Source: Lachnospiraceae bacterium (GTDB lineage: Bacteria; Bacillota; Clostridia; Lachnospirales; Lachnospiraceae). From it: a DNA stretch of 64,000 nt. Positions 1 to 7,798 of this stretch are shown here, piece by piece. A model generated the notes under the pieces. That model ran no database searches and had not been told where the DNA came from. It saw only the letters and a list, made by a program, of their open reading frames with translations. Each line of letters opens with the position of its first letter. Within the stretch, counting starts at the first letter, position 1. The position numbers and the translations under genes are program-made. The stretch is from positions 124,001 to 188,000 of the forward strand of contig SVFI01000001.1 in the NCBI GenBank assembly GCA_015056905.1, read 5' to 3'.

Positions 1-43
1 CTGTATCAAATTTGGAACCGTACCATCTTAATGTCATTTCCAT
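1..43 (-). CDS. uxuA: D-mannonate dehydratase, N-terminal fragment (runs off the left edge)
   Basis: Only the first 14 codons are in the window. They read MEMTLRWYGSKFDT, which fits the conserved start of D-mannonate dehydratase (M-x-M-T-x-R-W-Y-G). This enzyme converts D-mannonate to 2-keto-3-deoxygluconate in cytoplasmic hexuronate breakdown. A strong AAGGAGAGA ribosome-binding site at 52-60 sets the start. The gene lies just downstream of a GH2 glycosidase, which suggests the two act on glucuronides or related sugars. The call rests on a very short stretch; the rest of the gene would settle it. Confidence 0.55.
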   Translation of the reverse strand, partial: MEMTLRWYGSKFDT

Positions 44-73
44 AGTGAAAATCTCTCCTTCCGATTCTATAAA

Positions 74-2311
74 TTAATCTACTTTTTTAATCTGGTTAAG
101 CTGTGCGTTTAATCCGAGCATCTGTTCCTTCGTTACCGTGATGTTCGCTGCACCCATAAGTTTCATGAGACGAAGAACGGTAAAGCTTTCCATCATCTTC
201 ATCATCTGTCCCATATTTTCCGGCTTAATCATCGCATTTTCTCCGCCGCCGAAGTTTGCCATCATGTTTGCGAAAATTGCCTGACCTTCCGGGGATTTCA
301 TAATATCTCCCATTGTATCATTTAAGGAGTAACATCCCTCAACCTCTGTAATATCGAACCAGTTAAGAACGGCGCCTTTTTCTCTTAAAATATAAGCTTC
401 GTTCATTGTCTCCACTTTGCGGATAAAACTCTCATCTTTGCAGTCGCCTGCAACCGCAACAAGCTCACTCTCGCCAACGTTCGGAACCATGAAATAGAAG
501 AAATGTTCTTCTGAAGTCTGTTTTCCGAGACTCTTTCCGTTTACAAAAAGCTCTACTTCAGGAAGGTTAGAGTAAACAGTTACCTTCGTCTCGTCCTCCA
601 CTCTGTCCACATAGCGTTTTCCGCAGATGTGTACAAACGGATCATCGGATAACCATGCTTTGTATGCATAGAAAGAATCTTTCTTATACTTACGGTCAAA
701 TGTAACAAGACCTTTGTGGTTCTGTCCGTCCTCGCCGCCTTCACATCTTGCGTCAGCGCCAAAGTCAAACATGTTCCATACATGTGTCGCCCAAAGGTAT
801 GGTCTTGTATAAAGCTGTTTGATCAGTTCTTCATGATAGTATGCCTGATATTCTTCTGTATAATCACCCTGCTTCGGATCAGATGTATGCCAGTTGAGAG
901 CTTCACATCCGTACTCACTCACTCCAATCGGAATGTTCGGGAACGTCGCATGGAAGTTATCAAACCATGGTCCGTTCATGGATGTATCTCCGCCGTACCA
1001 TCCGAAGTAGTGGTTGTAAGATACCACATCCGGAATCTGGATATAAGGGTCGTTGATATCACATGCTGTGATAGCCGCAATCGTAGTAAGTCTTGTCTTA
1101 TCCATCTCATGCACCATATCATTTAAGATATTATGGTTTTCAATCAAATCAGGATTGCTGCTTCCTGTCATTGTAATCTCGTTGGAAAGTCCCCATACAA
1201 CGATACTCGGATGGTTGTAGTTCTGTACTACAAGCTCCTTCATCTGAGAGATTGTATTTTCACGACCATTTGGCATATGATTTGAGATATATGGAATCTC
1301 TGCCCAGATAACCATACCTCTCTCATCGCAGAGATCGTAGAAATACTGGTCATGCTGATAGTGTGCAAGACGGATTGTCGTTGCGCCCATCTCACAGATT
1401 AAATCCATATCTTCCTCATGGTGTTCCGGAAGAAGCGCGTTACCGAATCCCCATCTGTCCTGATGACGGGAAACACCGCGCAGCGGATAGCTTTCTCCGT
1501 TTAAGATAAATCCTTTTTCCGGGTTGATTTCAAAGCTTCTGCAGCCAAATCTGCTTGTCACACAGTCAACGACTTCATCGCCGTCCACAAGGGCTACTTC
1601 TGCCGTATATAAATAAGGGTCTTTGCGTCCATGCCATAAATGCGCATCTGTAATCTTGAAGGAAGCTTTCGTCTCATCTGCTTTCTGCTCTGCTGTTGCT
1701 ACCACGCTGCCATCCGCCTCTTTTAATGTGTAAACAAGCTTCTGGTCAGCATTTGCGTTTGTAAGCCATACTTCCACGTCAACATCTGCATCTTTACCGT
1801 TCATCACAGGCGTCACTGCAATACCGGGACCTCCGCAGTAGTCAAGGTCAAAATGTGATTCAGGTACAGCAATGATATTCACATCACGGTATAAACCGCC
1901 GTAGAATGTAAAGTCAGCCTGCTGCGGGTAAACTCTGTCGTTTATATCATTAATCACGCCCACAACGAGGAAGTTCTTATCTTCAAGTGCCTCTGTAATA
2001 TTAACACGCCATGTAGAGTATCCGCCGTCATGACTTGCCAGTTTCTTTCCGTTTAAGTAAACTTCAGCGGATGCGTTGGCACCTCTGAACTCGAGATAAT
2101 ACTGTGCATTCTCCGGCAAATCGATTTTTTCAAATTCTTTCATGTAATAGCATTTCTCACGGAAGTAATCGTTACCGCCGTCCTGTCCGTCGATGTCGTT
2201 CCATGAGTGTGGAAGTGTTACCCAGTAATAACTCGGTGCGATTGCCTTCGGAACCTCATTGCCTTCCTTTGTGAATGCCCATTTGTAATTAAAATTCAAA
2301 ACTGTTCTCAT
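74..2311 (-). CDS. GH2 family glycoside hydrolase (beta-galactosidase / beta-glucuronidase type)
   Basis: A 745-residue cytoplasmic glycosidase without signal peptide. It shows the GH2 order: N-terminal sugar-binding jelly roll (about 1-155), Ig-like domain (about 165-260), TIM barrel (about 265-555) and a beta-sandwich (about 560-635). The acid/base is E378 in LSNEI and the nucleophile E466 in VSEYGCE. N531-H-K533 matches the NxK motif that contacts the glucuronide carboxylate in beta-glucuronidases, but NxK also occurs in some GH2 beta-galactosidases, so the substrate is open. The last 85 residues (about 660-745), Met-rich and helical, are an extra domain beyond the GH2 core. ATG 2311 is chosen because GGAGGG lies 9 nt upstream; an earlier in-frame start at 2365 has no such site. 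The following gene looks like uxuA, which favours glucuronide use. Confidence 0.88.
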   Translation of the reverse strand: MRTVLNFNYKWAFTKEGNEVPKAIAPSYYWVTLPHSWNDIDGQDGGNDYFREKCYYMKEFEKIDLPENAQYYLEFRGANASAEVYLNGKKLASHDGGYSTWRVNITEALEDKNFLVVGVINDINDRVYPQQADFTFYGGLYRDVNIIAVPESHFDLDYCGGPGIAVTPVMNGKDADVDVEVWLTNANADQKLVYTLKEADGSVVATAEQKADETKASFKITDAHLWHGRKDPYLYTAEVALVDGDEVVDCVTSRFGCRSFEINPEKGFILNGESYPLRGVSRHQDRWGFGNALLPEHHEEDMDLICEMGATTIRLAHYQHDQYFYDLCDERGMVIWAEIPYISNHMPNGRENTISQMKELVVQNYNHPSIVVWGLSNEITMTGSSNPDLIENHNILNDMVHEMDKTRLTTIAAITACDINDPYIQIPDVVSYNHYFGWYGGDTSMNGPWFDNFHATFPNIPIGVSEYGCEALNWHTSDPKQGDYTEEYQAYYHEELIKQLYTRPYLWATHVWNMFDFGADARCEGGEDGQNHKGLVTFDRKYKKDSFYAYKAWLSDDPFVHICGKRYVDRVEDETKVTVYSNLPEVELFVNGKSLGKQTSEEHFFYFMVPNVGESELVAVAGDCKDESFIRKVETMNEAYILREKGAVLNWFDITEVEGCYSLNDTMGDIMKSPEGQAIFANMMANFGGGENAMIKPENMGQMMKMMESFTVLRLMKLMGAANITVTKEQMLGLNAQLNQIKKVD

Positions 2312-2406
2312 GTGCGTATGCCCTCCATATAAATAGTTTTTTACATCATGCTTGTATTTTATCACACTTTCTTTTTTTTCTATTGAATAATTTTTAGGGA
2401 AAATAG

Positions 2407-2447
2407 GACAATTTTTATATTAAAAGTGGTAATTTCTAAAAATTGTC
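2407..2447. promoter_or_regulatory. 11-bp perfect inverted repeat upstream of the GH2 gene
   Basis: GACAATTTTTA at 2407-2417 and its exact complement TAAAAATTGTC at 2437-2447 are separated by 19 bases. The element lies about 95-135 bp upstream of the GH2 start, where an operator would be expected. The arms are too far apart and AT-rich to be a terminator. A role as a sugar-responsive regulator site is inference. Confidence 0.4.
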
Positions 2448-2485
2448 ATAAAAACACGGACCTGTTGCAAAATAGATAAATAATC

Positions 2486-2505
2486 AGCCTGTAGTGTGGC
2501 AGGCT
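2486..2505. other. Small hairpin AGCCTG-N8-CAGGCT at the edge of the pentamer array
   Basis: Six-base-pair stem (2486-2491 with 2500-2505) around an 8-base loop, followed on the plus strand by a T/A-rich run. It could be a weak plus-strand terminator or a boundary element of the adjacent array. The sequence gives no firm reason to choose. Confidence 0.3.
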
Positions 2506-2532
2506 TTATATTATTAATATTACAAGGAATTT

Positions 2533-2776
2533 CCGACTTAATTTCCTTTTTTTTCATTTCGTCGGTTATTTTTCCAAGCTTTATCCCGACTAAAACGAAA
2601 TTCTTCTGCTTAGGTCGGCAAAAAAATCAACCTATTTCCGACTGATTTTTGAAAAACAGCAAAAAATCGGGTATTATTCAGAAAATAATTCCGACTCAGG
2701 AGCAAAAAGTTAAAAATAGTCGGAAACGATACTTAGAATCTACCCGACTAGTGTACAGAAATTAGTATTTGGTCGG
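2533..2776. repeat. Regular array of alternating CCGAC / GTCGG pentamers (five 53-bp units)
   Basis: CCGAC starts at 2533, 2586, 2638, 2691 and 2744. GTCGG starts at 2561, 2614, 2719 and 2772, with a one-base variant ATCGG at 2666. Every CCGAC is followed by its partner after exactly 23 bases. The next unit begins after 20 bases (19 in one case). The unit period is 52-53 bp, close to five helical turns. The bases between are AT-rich and not conserved, so this is neither a CRISPR nor an ordinary tandem repeat. Many CCGAC sites continue as CCGACT. There is no open reading frame. The array sits between the fprA terminator and the GH2 promoter. Function unknown; a phased protein-binding array or a structured RNA are possibilities. 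Confidence 0.85.
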
Positions 2777-2789
2777 AATCATCATGCAC

Positions 2790-2841
2790 AAAAAAGCTGT
2801 TGCTCCACGGATATGATATGCCACATCCATTTTACAACAGC
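2790..2841 (-). terminator. Rho-independent terminator after fprA
   Basis: On the minus strand GCTGTTG (2841-2835) pairs with CAACAGC (2802-2796), with a partly structured loop, followed by a run of six U. It lies just after the fprA stop and ends that transcription unit. Confidence 0.7.
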
Positions 2842-2858
2842 CACTCATTTCAATCAGA

Positions 2859-4016
2859 TTATTCTTCGCACAACTCCGCTGCAAGTGTCTCAAGCTGCGT
2901 TCTGCTCTCCTCATTTAACGCAGACATGATTTTTACTTCTGTCTTCGCAAATATCAAATTCTTGCTCTTTTCAAACATTCCCTTCATCACCTTCACCGCT
3001 GTCGGTGCCCAGGTTCCGTTCTCAATCAGGGCAACCTGTCGATTTTGGAAATTGTGTTCTGTAAGTTCATGAATGAACTCGCGCATAAACGGGAAGACAT
3101 CGCCGTTATATGTCGTAGTCGCCAAAACTAACTTGCTGTAGCGGAACGCATCCTCAACCGCCTCTGCCATGTCACAGCGGGCAAGGTCATTGACTACCAC
3201 CTTCGGACATCCTTTCTCCTGCAAAAGCACGGCCAATTCCTCGACTGCTTTTTTCGTATTCCCGTAAACGGAAGTATAAGCAATCATCACACCTTCTTCC
3301 TCCGGACGGTAGCTTGACCATGTATCGTAAAGACCAATGTAATATCCGAGATTTTTCGATAAAACCGGTCCGTGAAGCGGACAGATAATTTCGATATCAA
3401 GACCTGCTGCTTTTTTCAAAAGTGCCTGTACCTGCACTCCGTATTTTCCGACAATACCGATATAATAGCGTCTTGCCTCACAAGTCCAATCTTCCTCTAC
3501 ATCAAGCGCTCCGAATTTACCGAATCCATCTGCTGAAAAGAGCACTTTATCAGCCGCATCATACGTCACGATCACTTCCGGCCAATGCACCATCGGCGCT
3601 GTATAAAAAGTAAGCGTATGCTTACCGAGCGAAAGAGTTGCTCCTTCCGCCGTCGTAATTCTACGTTGTGCATAATCCGTCCCGAAGAAATTCTGCATCA
3701 TTTTAAACGCCGGTAAAGAAGCCACTACCGTTGCCTGCGGATAAGCATCCGTAAACACTTTGATGTTCGCAGAATGATCCGGTTCCATATGCTGAACTAT
3801 CAGATAGTCCGGCTGCCGATTTCCAATCACTTCTTTTATATTTGCAAGCCACTCTTCCCCGAAAGCTGCATCAACGGTATCCATGACTGCAATCTTTTCG
3901 TCCATAATGACATAAGAATTATACGCCATTCCGTTCGGCACCACATACTGTCCCTCAAACAAATCGACCTGATGATCATTGACACCGACATATTTAATAT
4001 CTTCTGTAATCTTCAT
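2859..4016 (-). CDS. fprA: Flavodiiron protein (A-type flavoprotein, O2/NO reductase)
   Basis: A 385-residue cytoplasmic protein with an N-terminal metallo-beta-lactamase-like diiron domain and a C-terminal flavodoxin domain. The diiron ligands are visible as H-M-E-P-D-H, the PMVHWPE histidine, and the CPLHGP histidine. The FMN phosphate loop reads YTSVYGNT. The family reduces O2 to water and/or NO to N2O with electrons from rubredoxin. The start at 4016 is set by CGGAGT 8-9 nt upstream; the frame stays open further upstream without such a site. It follows the oxidoreductase genes by 105 bp and has its own promoter-like sequence. Rubredoxin is encoded at the head of the same cluster, supporting a rubredoxin-fed O2-scavenging role. 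Confidence 0.92.
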   Translation of the reverse strand: MKITEDIKYVGVNDHQVDLFEGQYVVPNGMAYNSYVIMDEKIAVMDTVDAAFGEEWLANIKEVIGNRQPDYLIVQHMEPDHSANIKVFTDAYPQATVVASLPAFKMMQNFFGTDYAQRRITTAEGATLSLGKHTLTFYTAPMVHWPEVIVTYDAADKVLFSADGFGKFGALDVEEDWTCEARRYYIGIVGKYGVQVQALLKKAAGLDIEIICPLHGPVLSKNLGYYIGLYDTWSSYRPEEEGVMIAYTSVYGNTKKAVEELAVLLQEKGCPKVVVNDLARCDMAEAVEDAFRYSKLVLATTTYNGDVFPFMREFIHELTEHNFQNRQVALIENGTWAPTAVKVMKGMFEKSKNLIFAKTEVKIMSALNEESRTQLETLAAELCEE

Positions 4017-4043
4017 ATTGGTACTCCGTTTCTTTTTTGTTTT

Positions 4044-4072
4044 ATTATATGTAAACAAGCCGCAAAATTCAA
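4044..4072 (-). promoter_or_regulatory. Probable sigma-A promoter of fprA
   Basis: Minus strand: -35 TTGAAT (4072-4067), 17-bp spacer, -10 TATAAT (4049-4044), 28 bp before the fprA start. fprA can therefore be expressed separately from the upstream oxidoreductase genes. Confidence 0.6.
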
Positions 4073-4121
4073 TGTAGAATCTTACGTCTTGTATTCCAAA
4101 TATTGTCACTTACTGCAAATC

Positions 4122-6362
4122 TTACTCTAACTTTTCTTTCTCCTGCCCTGCGAGGCGCTTAAGGCGCCGGAATCTCTCATCCGTCTCCCTCTGTAGCCGC
4201 TCCACGACATCCTTGTACTCATCCTTTTGCAGGTGCTTTGTTCGCCCCATCATGGAAAGCCAGTCAAGTACCGGAATCTTTTTTCCTCCTTCTTCCGGAT
4301 CATAAGAAATCGTTGTCTCTCCGCGTTCCACCTCATAAAGCGGAAAATAGCAACAGTTGACCGCCGCCTCAATCACACGCCGCTCGGTGGCCGGCTTATC
4401 ATTCCAGTTGAGCGGGCAGGCGGAAATTGCCTTTATATATGCGGTTCCCGTCGTCTTTGCATAATGCGCTGCCTTTGCTGCCTTTTTAATAAAATCAGTC
4501 GGATGTGATTCCGCCACGGTCGCCACATACGGAATCCCTGTCGCGGCCATAATCTTAGGCATGTCTTTATGAAAAAACGTCTTGCCATACTGCGTTTTCC
4601 CGACATGCGAAGTTGAGCTTCGCGCTCCGAGCGGTGTCGAATACGAAAGCTGATATCCCGTATTCATATATCCGCCGTTGTCATACTCAAAAATAAGAAG
4701 TCTATGTCCCCGAAGCGCTGTTCCGAGCGCAGAGCCCATACCGATATCAAGACCGCCATCCCCACTTACCATCACAAAAATAATGTCGCCCGCAGGAATC
4801 TCTCCCTTCTGCTGCTTACGATAGCAAATCTCCGCCACTCCGCTTAAAGTCGCGGCTCCATTTTGAAACAGGTTATGCAGATACGGAACTTTAAAACTCG
4901 TACGCGGATAAGCCGTAGTGACAATCATGCCACACCCCGTTTGGAACAAAAATACAACCGGGTCCTCAATTCCCCGGAGCAGTAAATTTAAATTGACCGG
5001 AATTCCACATCCCGGACATGCGCCATGCCCCGGTGCAATACGCCCGGGCATCGCCGTCACATCATTTAACCTTCCCCCGGTTACCTTCAGCTTACCATCC
5101 TCTCCCTCTTCAACCTTTGTTGCTCCAATGCTTGTGCGTTCTCCTGACACCGGTGCAAATAACGGTTGCTTTTCTTCCTCTTCCAAAGATTTCCCCGATG
5201 TCACACCATAGTATGCCTTCTCCGGTTTTGTCGGGTCATCGGCCCACTCCAGTAGAGTCTTCGCATCTTCCCTGCTGAAATCTTTGCCGCCCAATCCATA
5301 AACAAGATTTTTAATGCAAGCACTATTTCCCGCTTTTTGCATTGCCGCTCTCACTTCAAGAGAAAGATTTCCACCGCCTGCACCATAGCTGTCCTGACGA
5401 TCACCGACTAATATATGGTCTGCTTTTGAAAGAGTAGCTGCCAATTCCTTCTCAGGGAACGGGCGAAGCACATGAAGCGTTGCCGCGCCGACTCTCTCTC
5501 CCTTTTTCCTCATATCTTCCACCGCTTCTATGGCAGTATCATAAGCAGAACCGAGCAGTACGAGAATCCTTTCCGCATCCTCGCAGTGCGTTGATTCGAC
5601 CTTTTTGTAATCCCTTCCCGACAATTCACGGTAAGCTTCAAACAACTCGTCCAAAGCCTTATCTGCCTGTTCCATTGCCAAATGCAGCTGATAACGGTTA
5701 TTCATAAGGTCCGGCTCATTCATATAAGAACCGACCGTGATAGGATTGTCTAAATCAAGAAACGGATATGGCTCTGTCTTAGGTCCGATAAAACGTTTGA
5801 CAACGTTATCATCCGCAAACCGATAGCAACGCGCTTTCTGATGACTTGTAAAAAAACCGTCATAAGCCACAACAACCGGAAGCCTTACCTGCTCTGCCAA
5901 TTTGAGCGCAATAATGTTAAAGTCATAAACCTGTTGTACCGTACTCGCAAACAAAATCGGCCATCCGGCGTTTAAAAGATACATAATGTCGCTGTGGTCT
6001 CCTTTGATGGAAAGCGGTCCCGAAACGGTCCTGCACACAACGTTCATCACCATCGGATATCGCGTGCCCGACTGCACCGGAAACTGTTCTATCGCATAGA
6101 GTAGTCCGTTTGCACTGGTCGCATTCACAACACGGCCTCCTGCCACAGCTGCTCCGTAACAGATACCGGCTGCACTATGTTCACCTTCCGCAGCCACCAT
6201 AACAATATCCGTCTCGCCGTTTGCTCGCATGATATCGAGGTTTTCCGCTATCTGCGTGGAGGGTGTAATCGGATAATACCCCATCAAATCATATCCAATC
6301 TGCTTGATTGCGATTGCTGCCATCTCATTACCTGAAGCATACTCAAGTCTCTGCTCCTGCAT
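4122..6362 (-). CDS. 2-oxoacid:ferredoxin oxidoreductase, fused alpha-beta subunit
   Basis: A 746-residue cytoplasmic protein. Residues 1 to about 390 form the alpha (pyrimidine and domain II) part, with GYYPITPSTQIAE at 28-40. Residues about 430-700 form the beta (thiamine diphosphate) part, with CPGCG at 449-453 (cluster ligands), GDGG at 534-537 and NGGYMNTG at 562-569. The enzyme decarboxylates a 2-oxoacid such as pyruvate or 2-oxoisovalerate to an acyl-CoA and reduces ferredoxin. Most clostridia carry a single 1170-residue pyruvate enzyme; this two-gene form is different, and its substrate cannot be read from sequence. Its ATG overlaps the stop of the gamma-delta gene (TAATG), indicating coupled translation. 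Downstream lies fprA. Confidence 0.9.
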   Translation of the reverse strand: MQEQRLEYASGNEMAAIAIKQIGYDLMGYYPITPSTQIAENLDIMRANGETDIVMVAAEGEHSAAGICYGAAVAGGRVVNATSANGLLYAIEQFPVQSGTRYPMVMNVVCRTVSGPLSIKGDHSDIMYLLNAGWPILFASTVQQVYDFNIIALKLAEQVRLPVVVAYDGFFTSHQKARCYRFADDNVVKRFIGPKTEPYPFLDLDNPITVGSYMNEPDLMNNRYQLHLAMEQADKALDELFEAYRELSGRDYKKVESTHCEDAERILVLLGSAYDTAIEAVEDMRKKGERVGAATLHVLRPFPEKELAATLSKADHILVGDRQDSYGAGGGNLSLEVRAAMQKAGNSACIKNLVYGLGGKDFSREDAKTLLEWADDPTKPEKAYYGVTSGKSLEEEEKQPLFAPVSGERTSIGATKVEEGEDGKLKVTGGRLNDVTAMPGRIAPGHGACPGCGIPVNLNLLLRGIEDPVVFLFQTGCGMIVTTAYPRTSFKVPYLHNLFQNGAATLSGVAEICYRKQQKGEIPAGDIIFVMVSGDGGLDIGMGSALGTALRGHRLLIFEYDNGGYMNTGYQLSYSTPLGARSSTSHVGKTQYGKTFFHKDMPKIMAATGIPYVATVAESHPTDFIKKAAKAAHYAKTTGTAYIKAISACPLNWNDKPATERRVIEAAVNCCYFPLYEVERGETTISYDPEEGGKKIPVLDWLSMMGRTKHLQKDEYKDVVERLQRETDERFRRLKRLAGQEKEKLE

Positions 6363-7504
6363 TATACTTCGCCTCCTTCCATTCTCTTTTCCGTCAAGTA
6401 AGATTCCGACGTAATATAACCATCCGGCCCAGATTCTTCATAATATTCCGGTGCACGCAAAAGTTCCTGATTCGGCATAAAATACTCCTTATCGGAATGC
6501 TCCGCCTCAACACCTGTCACAAGTGCATTCACCGGGCAGACATCCACACAGCGAAGACACCCTTTGCAATGATAATAATCAAGTCCTTGATTCACCATCA
6601 TTTCTTTCCCATTATACTCACCTTTTTTAAACTGGAACACCATATCCGGACACGCGGAATGACAGAGTCCGCAATTAATACATCTCTCTTTGATAAATAG
6701 CGGAATATATCCCTGTCTTGATGGAGAAAGGTCGGAAATGACAGTACTTCCGAAAAGCGGATTAACGCCGCCGATCGGAGCTGTCTGATATCCCCATTTT
6801 GGTTGCCCTTGGCTAACTATATTTTCTGCGTTATGACACTCTCCCTGTTGGCTGTAACCGACGCTATCTGTTCCCGCCTCCGGTAATTCAAGTCTGCGCA
6901 CCTCCTCATACCCTCTTCGCAACCCTTCCAGATTTGCCGCAAGCGCATCCGGATACTTCTTACCGAGAGTATCTTTACAAATCATTTGTCCCACAGAAGT
7001 GTCTGACATTCCCATAAGTTTGAGCGTTGCACCGAGCATCACAACGTTGATTCTCGAATGTGTTTCCATTGCGATGCGCTGCGCTTCAAGTCCGTAAAAC
7101 TCTGCCCCCAATGCATTTCGACAAGTCTCTATCATCGCATCTGAAATCTCCTGTCCCGGCTCCAGTGCCAGAATAATTGTTGTATTTTCATCACACCCAC
7201 TCAGAACAGAGGCGTCCTTTAAAAGCGCCTGATGAAACACAACCAAAAGATCCGGTTTTTCAACCGGAGAATGTTCTCTGATTTCCTTGTCTTTATCACA
7301 GTATCGAATGAATCCTTTGACCGGAGTACCTGTTTTTTCCGAACCGTAGCTTGAAAAATTCGTACTGTTTACTTCCAGATATTTGACACCGAGCTCACCG
7401 AGCATTTTTCCGCACAGATTGGCCCCCAAACCTCCGATGCTCTCCAGCCGAACCTCATAATATTCTTTGCCCAAAGCAAGCTTTTCTTTCAATCCCATTC
7501 CCAC
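6362..7504 (-). CDS. 2-oxoacid:ferredoxin oxidoreductase, fused gamma-delta subunit
   Basis: A 380-residue partner of the alpha-beta subunit. The N-terminal part (to about 190) is the gamma domain, with the usual GGLGAN turn near the start. The C-terminal part is a two-cluster ferredoxin: CINCGLCHSACP and CKGCLRCVDVCP, each with four cysteines for a [4Fe-4S] cluster that carries electrons out of the enzyme. The GTG start at 7504 is preferred because GAGGTG lies 8 nt upstream, inside the end of the rubredoxin gene; an ATG two codons later is possible. The GTG overlaps the rubredoxin stop (TAGTG). Confidence 0.9.
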   Translation of the reverse strand: MGMGLKEKLALGKEYYEVRLESIGGLGANLCGKMLGELGVKYLEVNSTNFSSYGSEKTGTPVKGFIRYCDKDKEIREHSPVEKPDLLVVFHQALLKDASVLSGCDENTTIILALEPGQEISDAMIETCRNALGAEFYGLEAQRIAMETHSRINVVMLGATLKLMGMSDTSVGQMICKDTLGKKYPDALAANLEGLRRGYEEVRRLELPEAGTDSVGYSQQGECHNAENIVSQGQPKWGYQTAPIGGVNPLFGSTVISDLSPSRQGYIPLFIKERCINCGLCHSACPDMVFQFKKGEYNGKEMMVNQGLDYYHCKGCLRCVDVCPVNALVTGVEAEHSDKEYFMPNQELLRAPEYYEESGPDGYITSESYLTEKRMEGGEV

Positions 7505-7665
7505 TATTCTTTCACCTCACTGAACTGCTCCTTACCAACCTTGCACAAATCGCATACAAATTCTTCCGGCAAATCTTCAAACTTCGTGCCCGGTGCTATT
7601 CCAAGCTCCGGTGCTCCTTTTTCCTCATCATAAATCCAGCCGCACACATCACAAACATATTTCAT
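7504..7665 (-). CDS. Rubredoxin
   Basis: A 53-residue small iron protein. The two knuckles CDVCG and CDLC supply the four cysteines of the Fe(SCys)4 centre, and the GWIYD and PGTKFEDLP segments are standard for rubredoxin. The start at 7665 has GAGGTG 6 nt upstream. It is the first gene of the cluster with the 2-oxoacid:ferredoxin oxidoreductase and flavodiiron protein, and is the expected direct donor to the latter. The acidic, Cys-only chemistry leaves no real alternative call. Confidence 0.95.
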   Translation of the reverse strand: MKYVCDVCGWIYDEEKGAPELGIAPGTKFEDLPEEFVCDLCKVGKEQFSEVKE

Positions 7666-7724
7666 TTTCGTCACCTCACTTTTTTGGAGTTAGTGTTTTC
7701 CGGATTGCTTAAAAATATGCAAAA

Positions 7725-7773
7725 TAATAAAAAAACAGCCGGACCCCATCCCATAGGATATTGTCCGGCTGTT
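7725..7773 (-). terminator. Rho-independent terminator of the ribose operon
   Basis: On the minus strand AACAGCCGGAC (7773-7763) pairs perfectly with GTCCGGCTGTT (7744-7734), followed by a U run. It lies 26 bp after the rbsK stop. Confidence 0.9.
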
Positions 7774-7798
7774 CAAATTTATAATATATTTTTCAGTT

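Noticed and set aside
2533-2776. CRISPR array
   Set aside because: The repeated parts are only five to six bases and alternate in orientation; no conserved 23-37 bp repeat and no cas genes are present.
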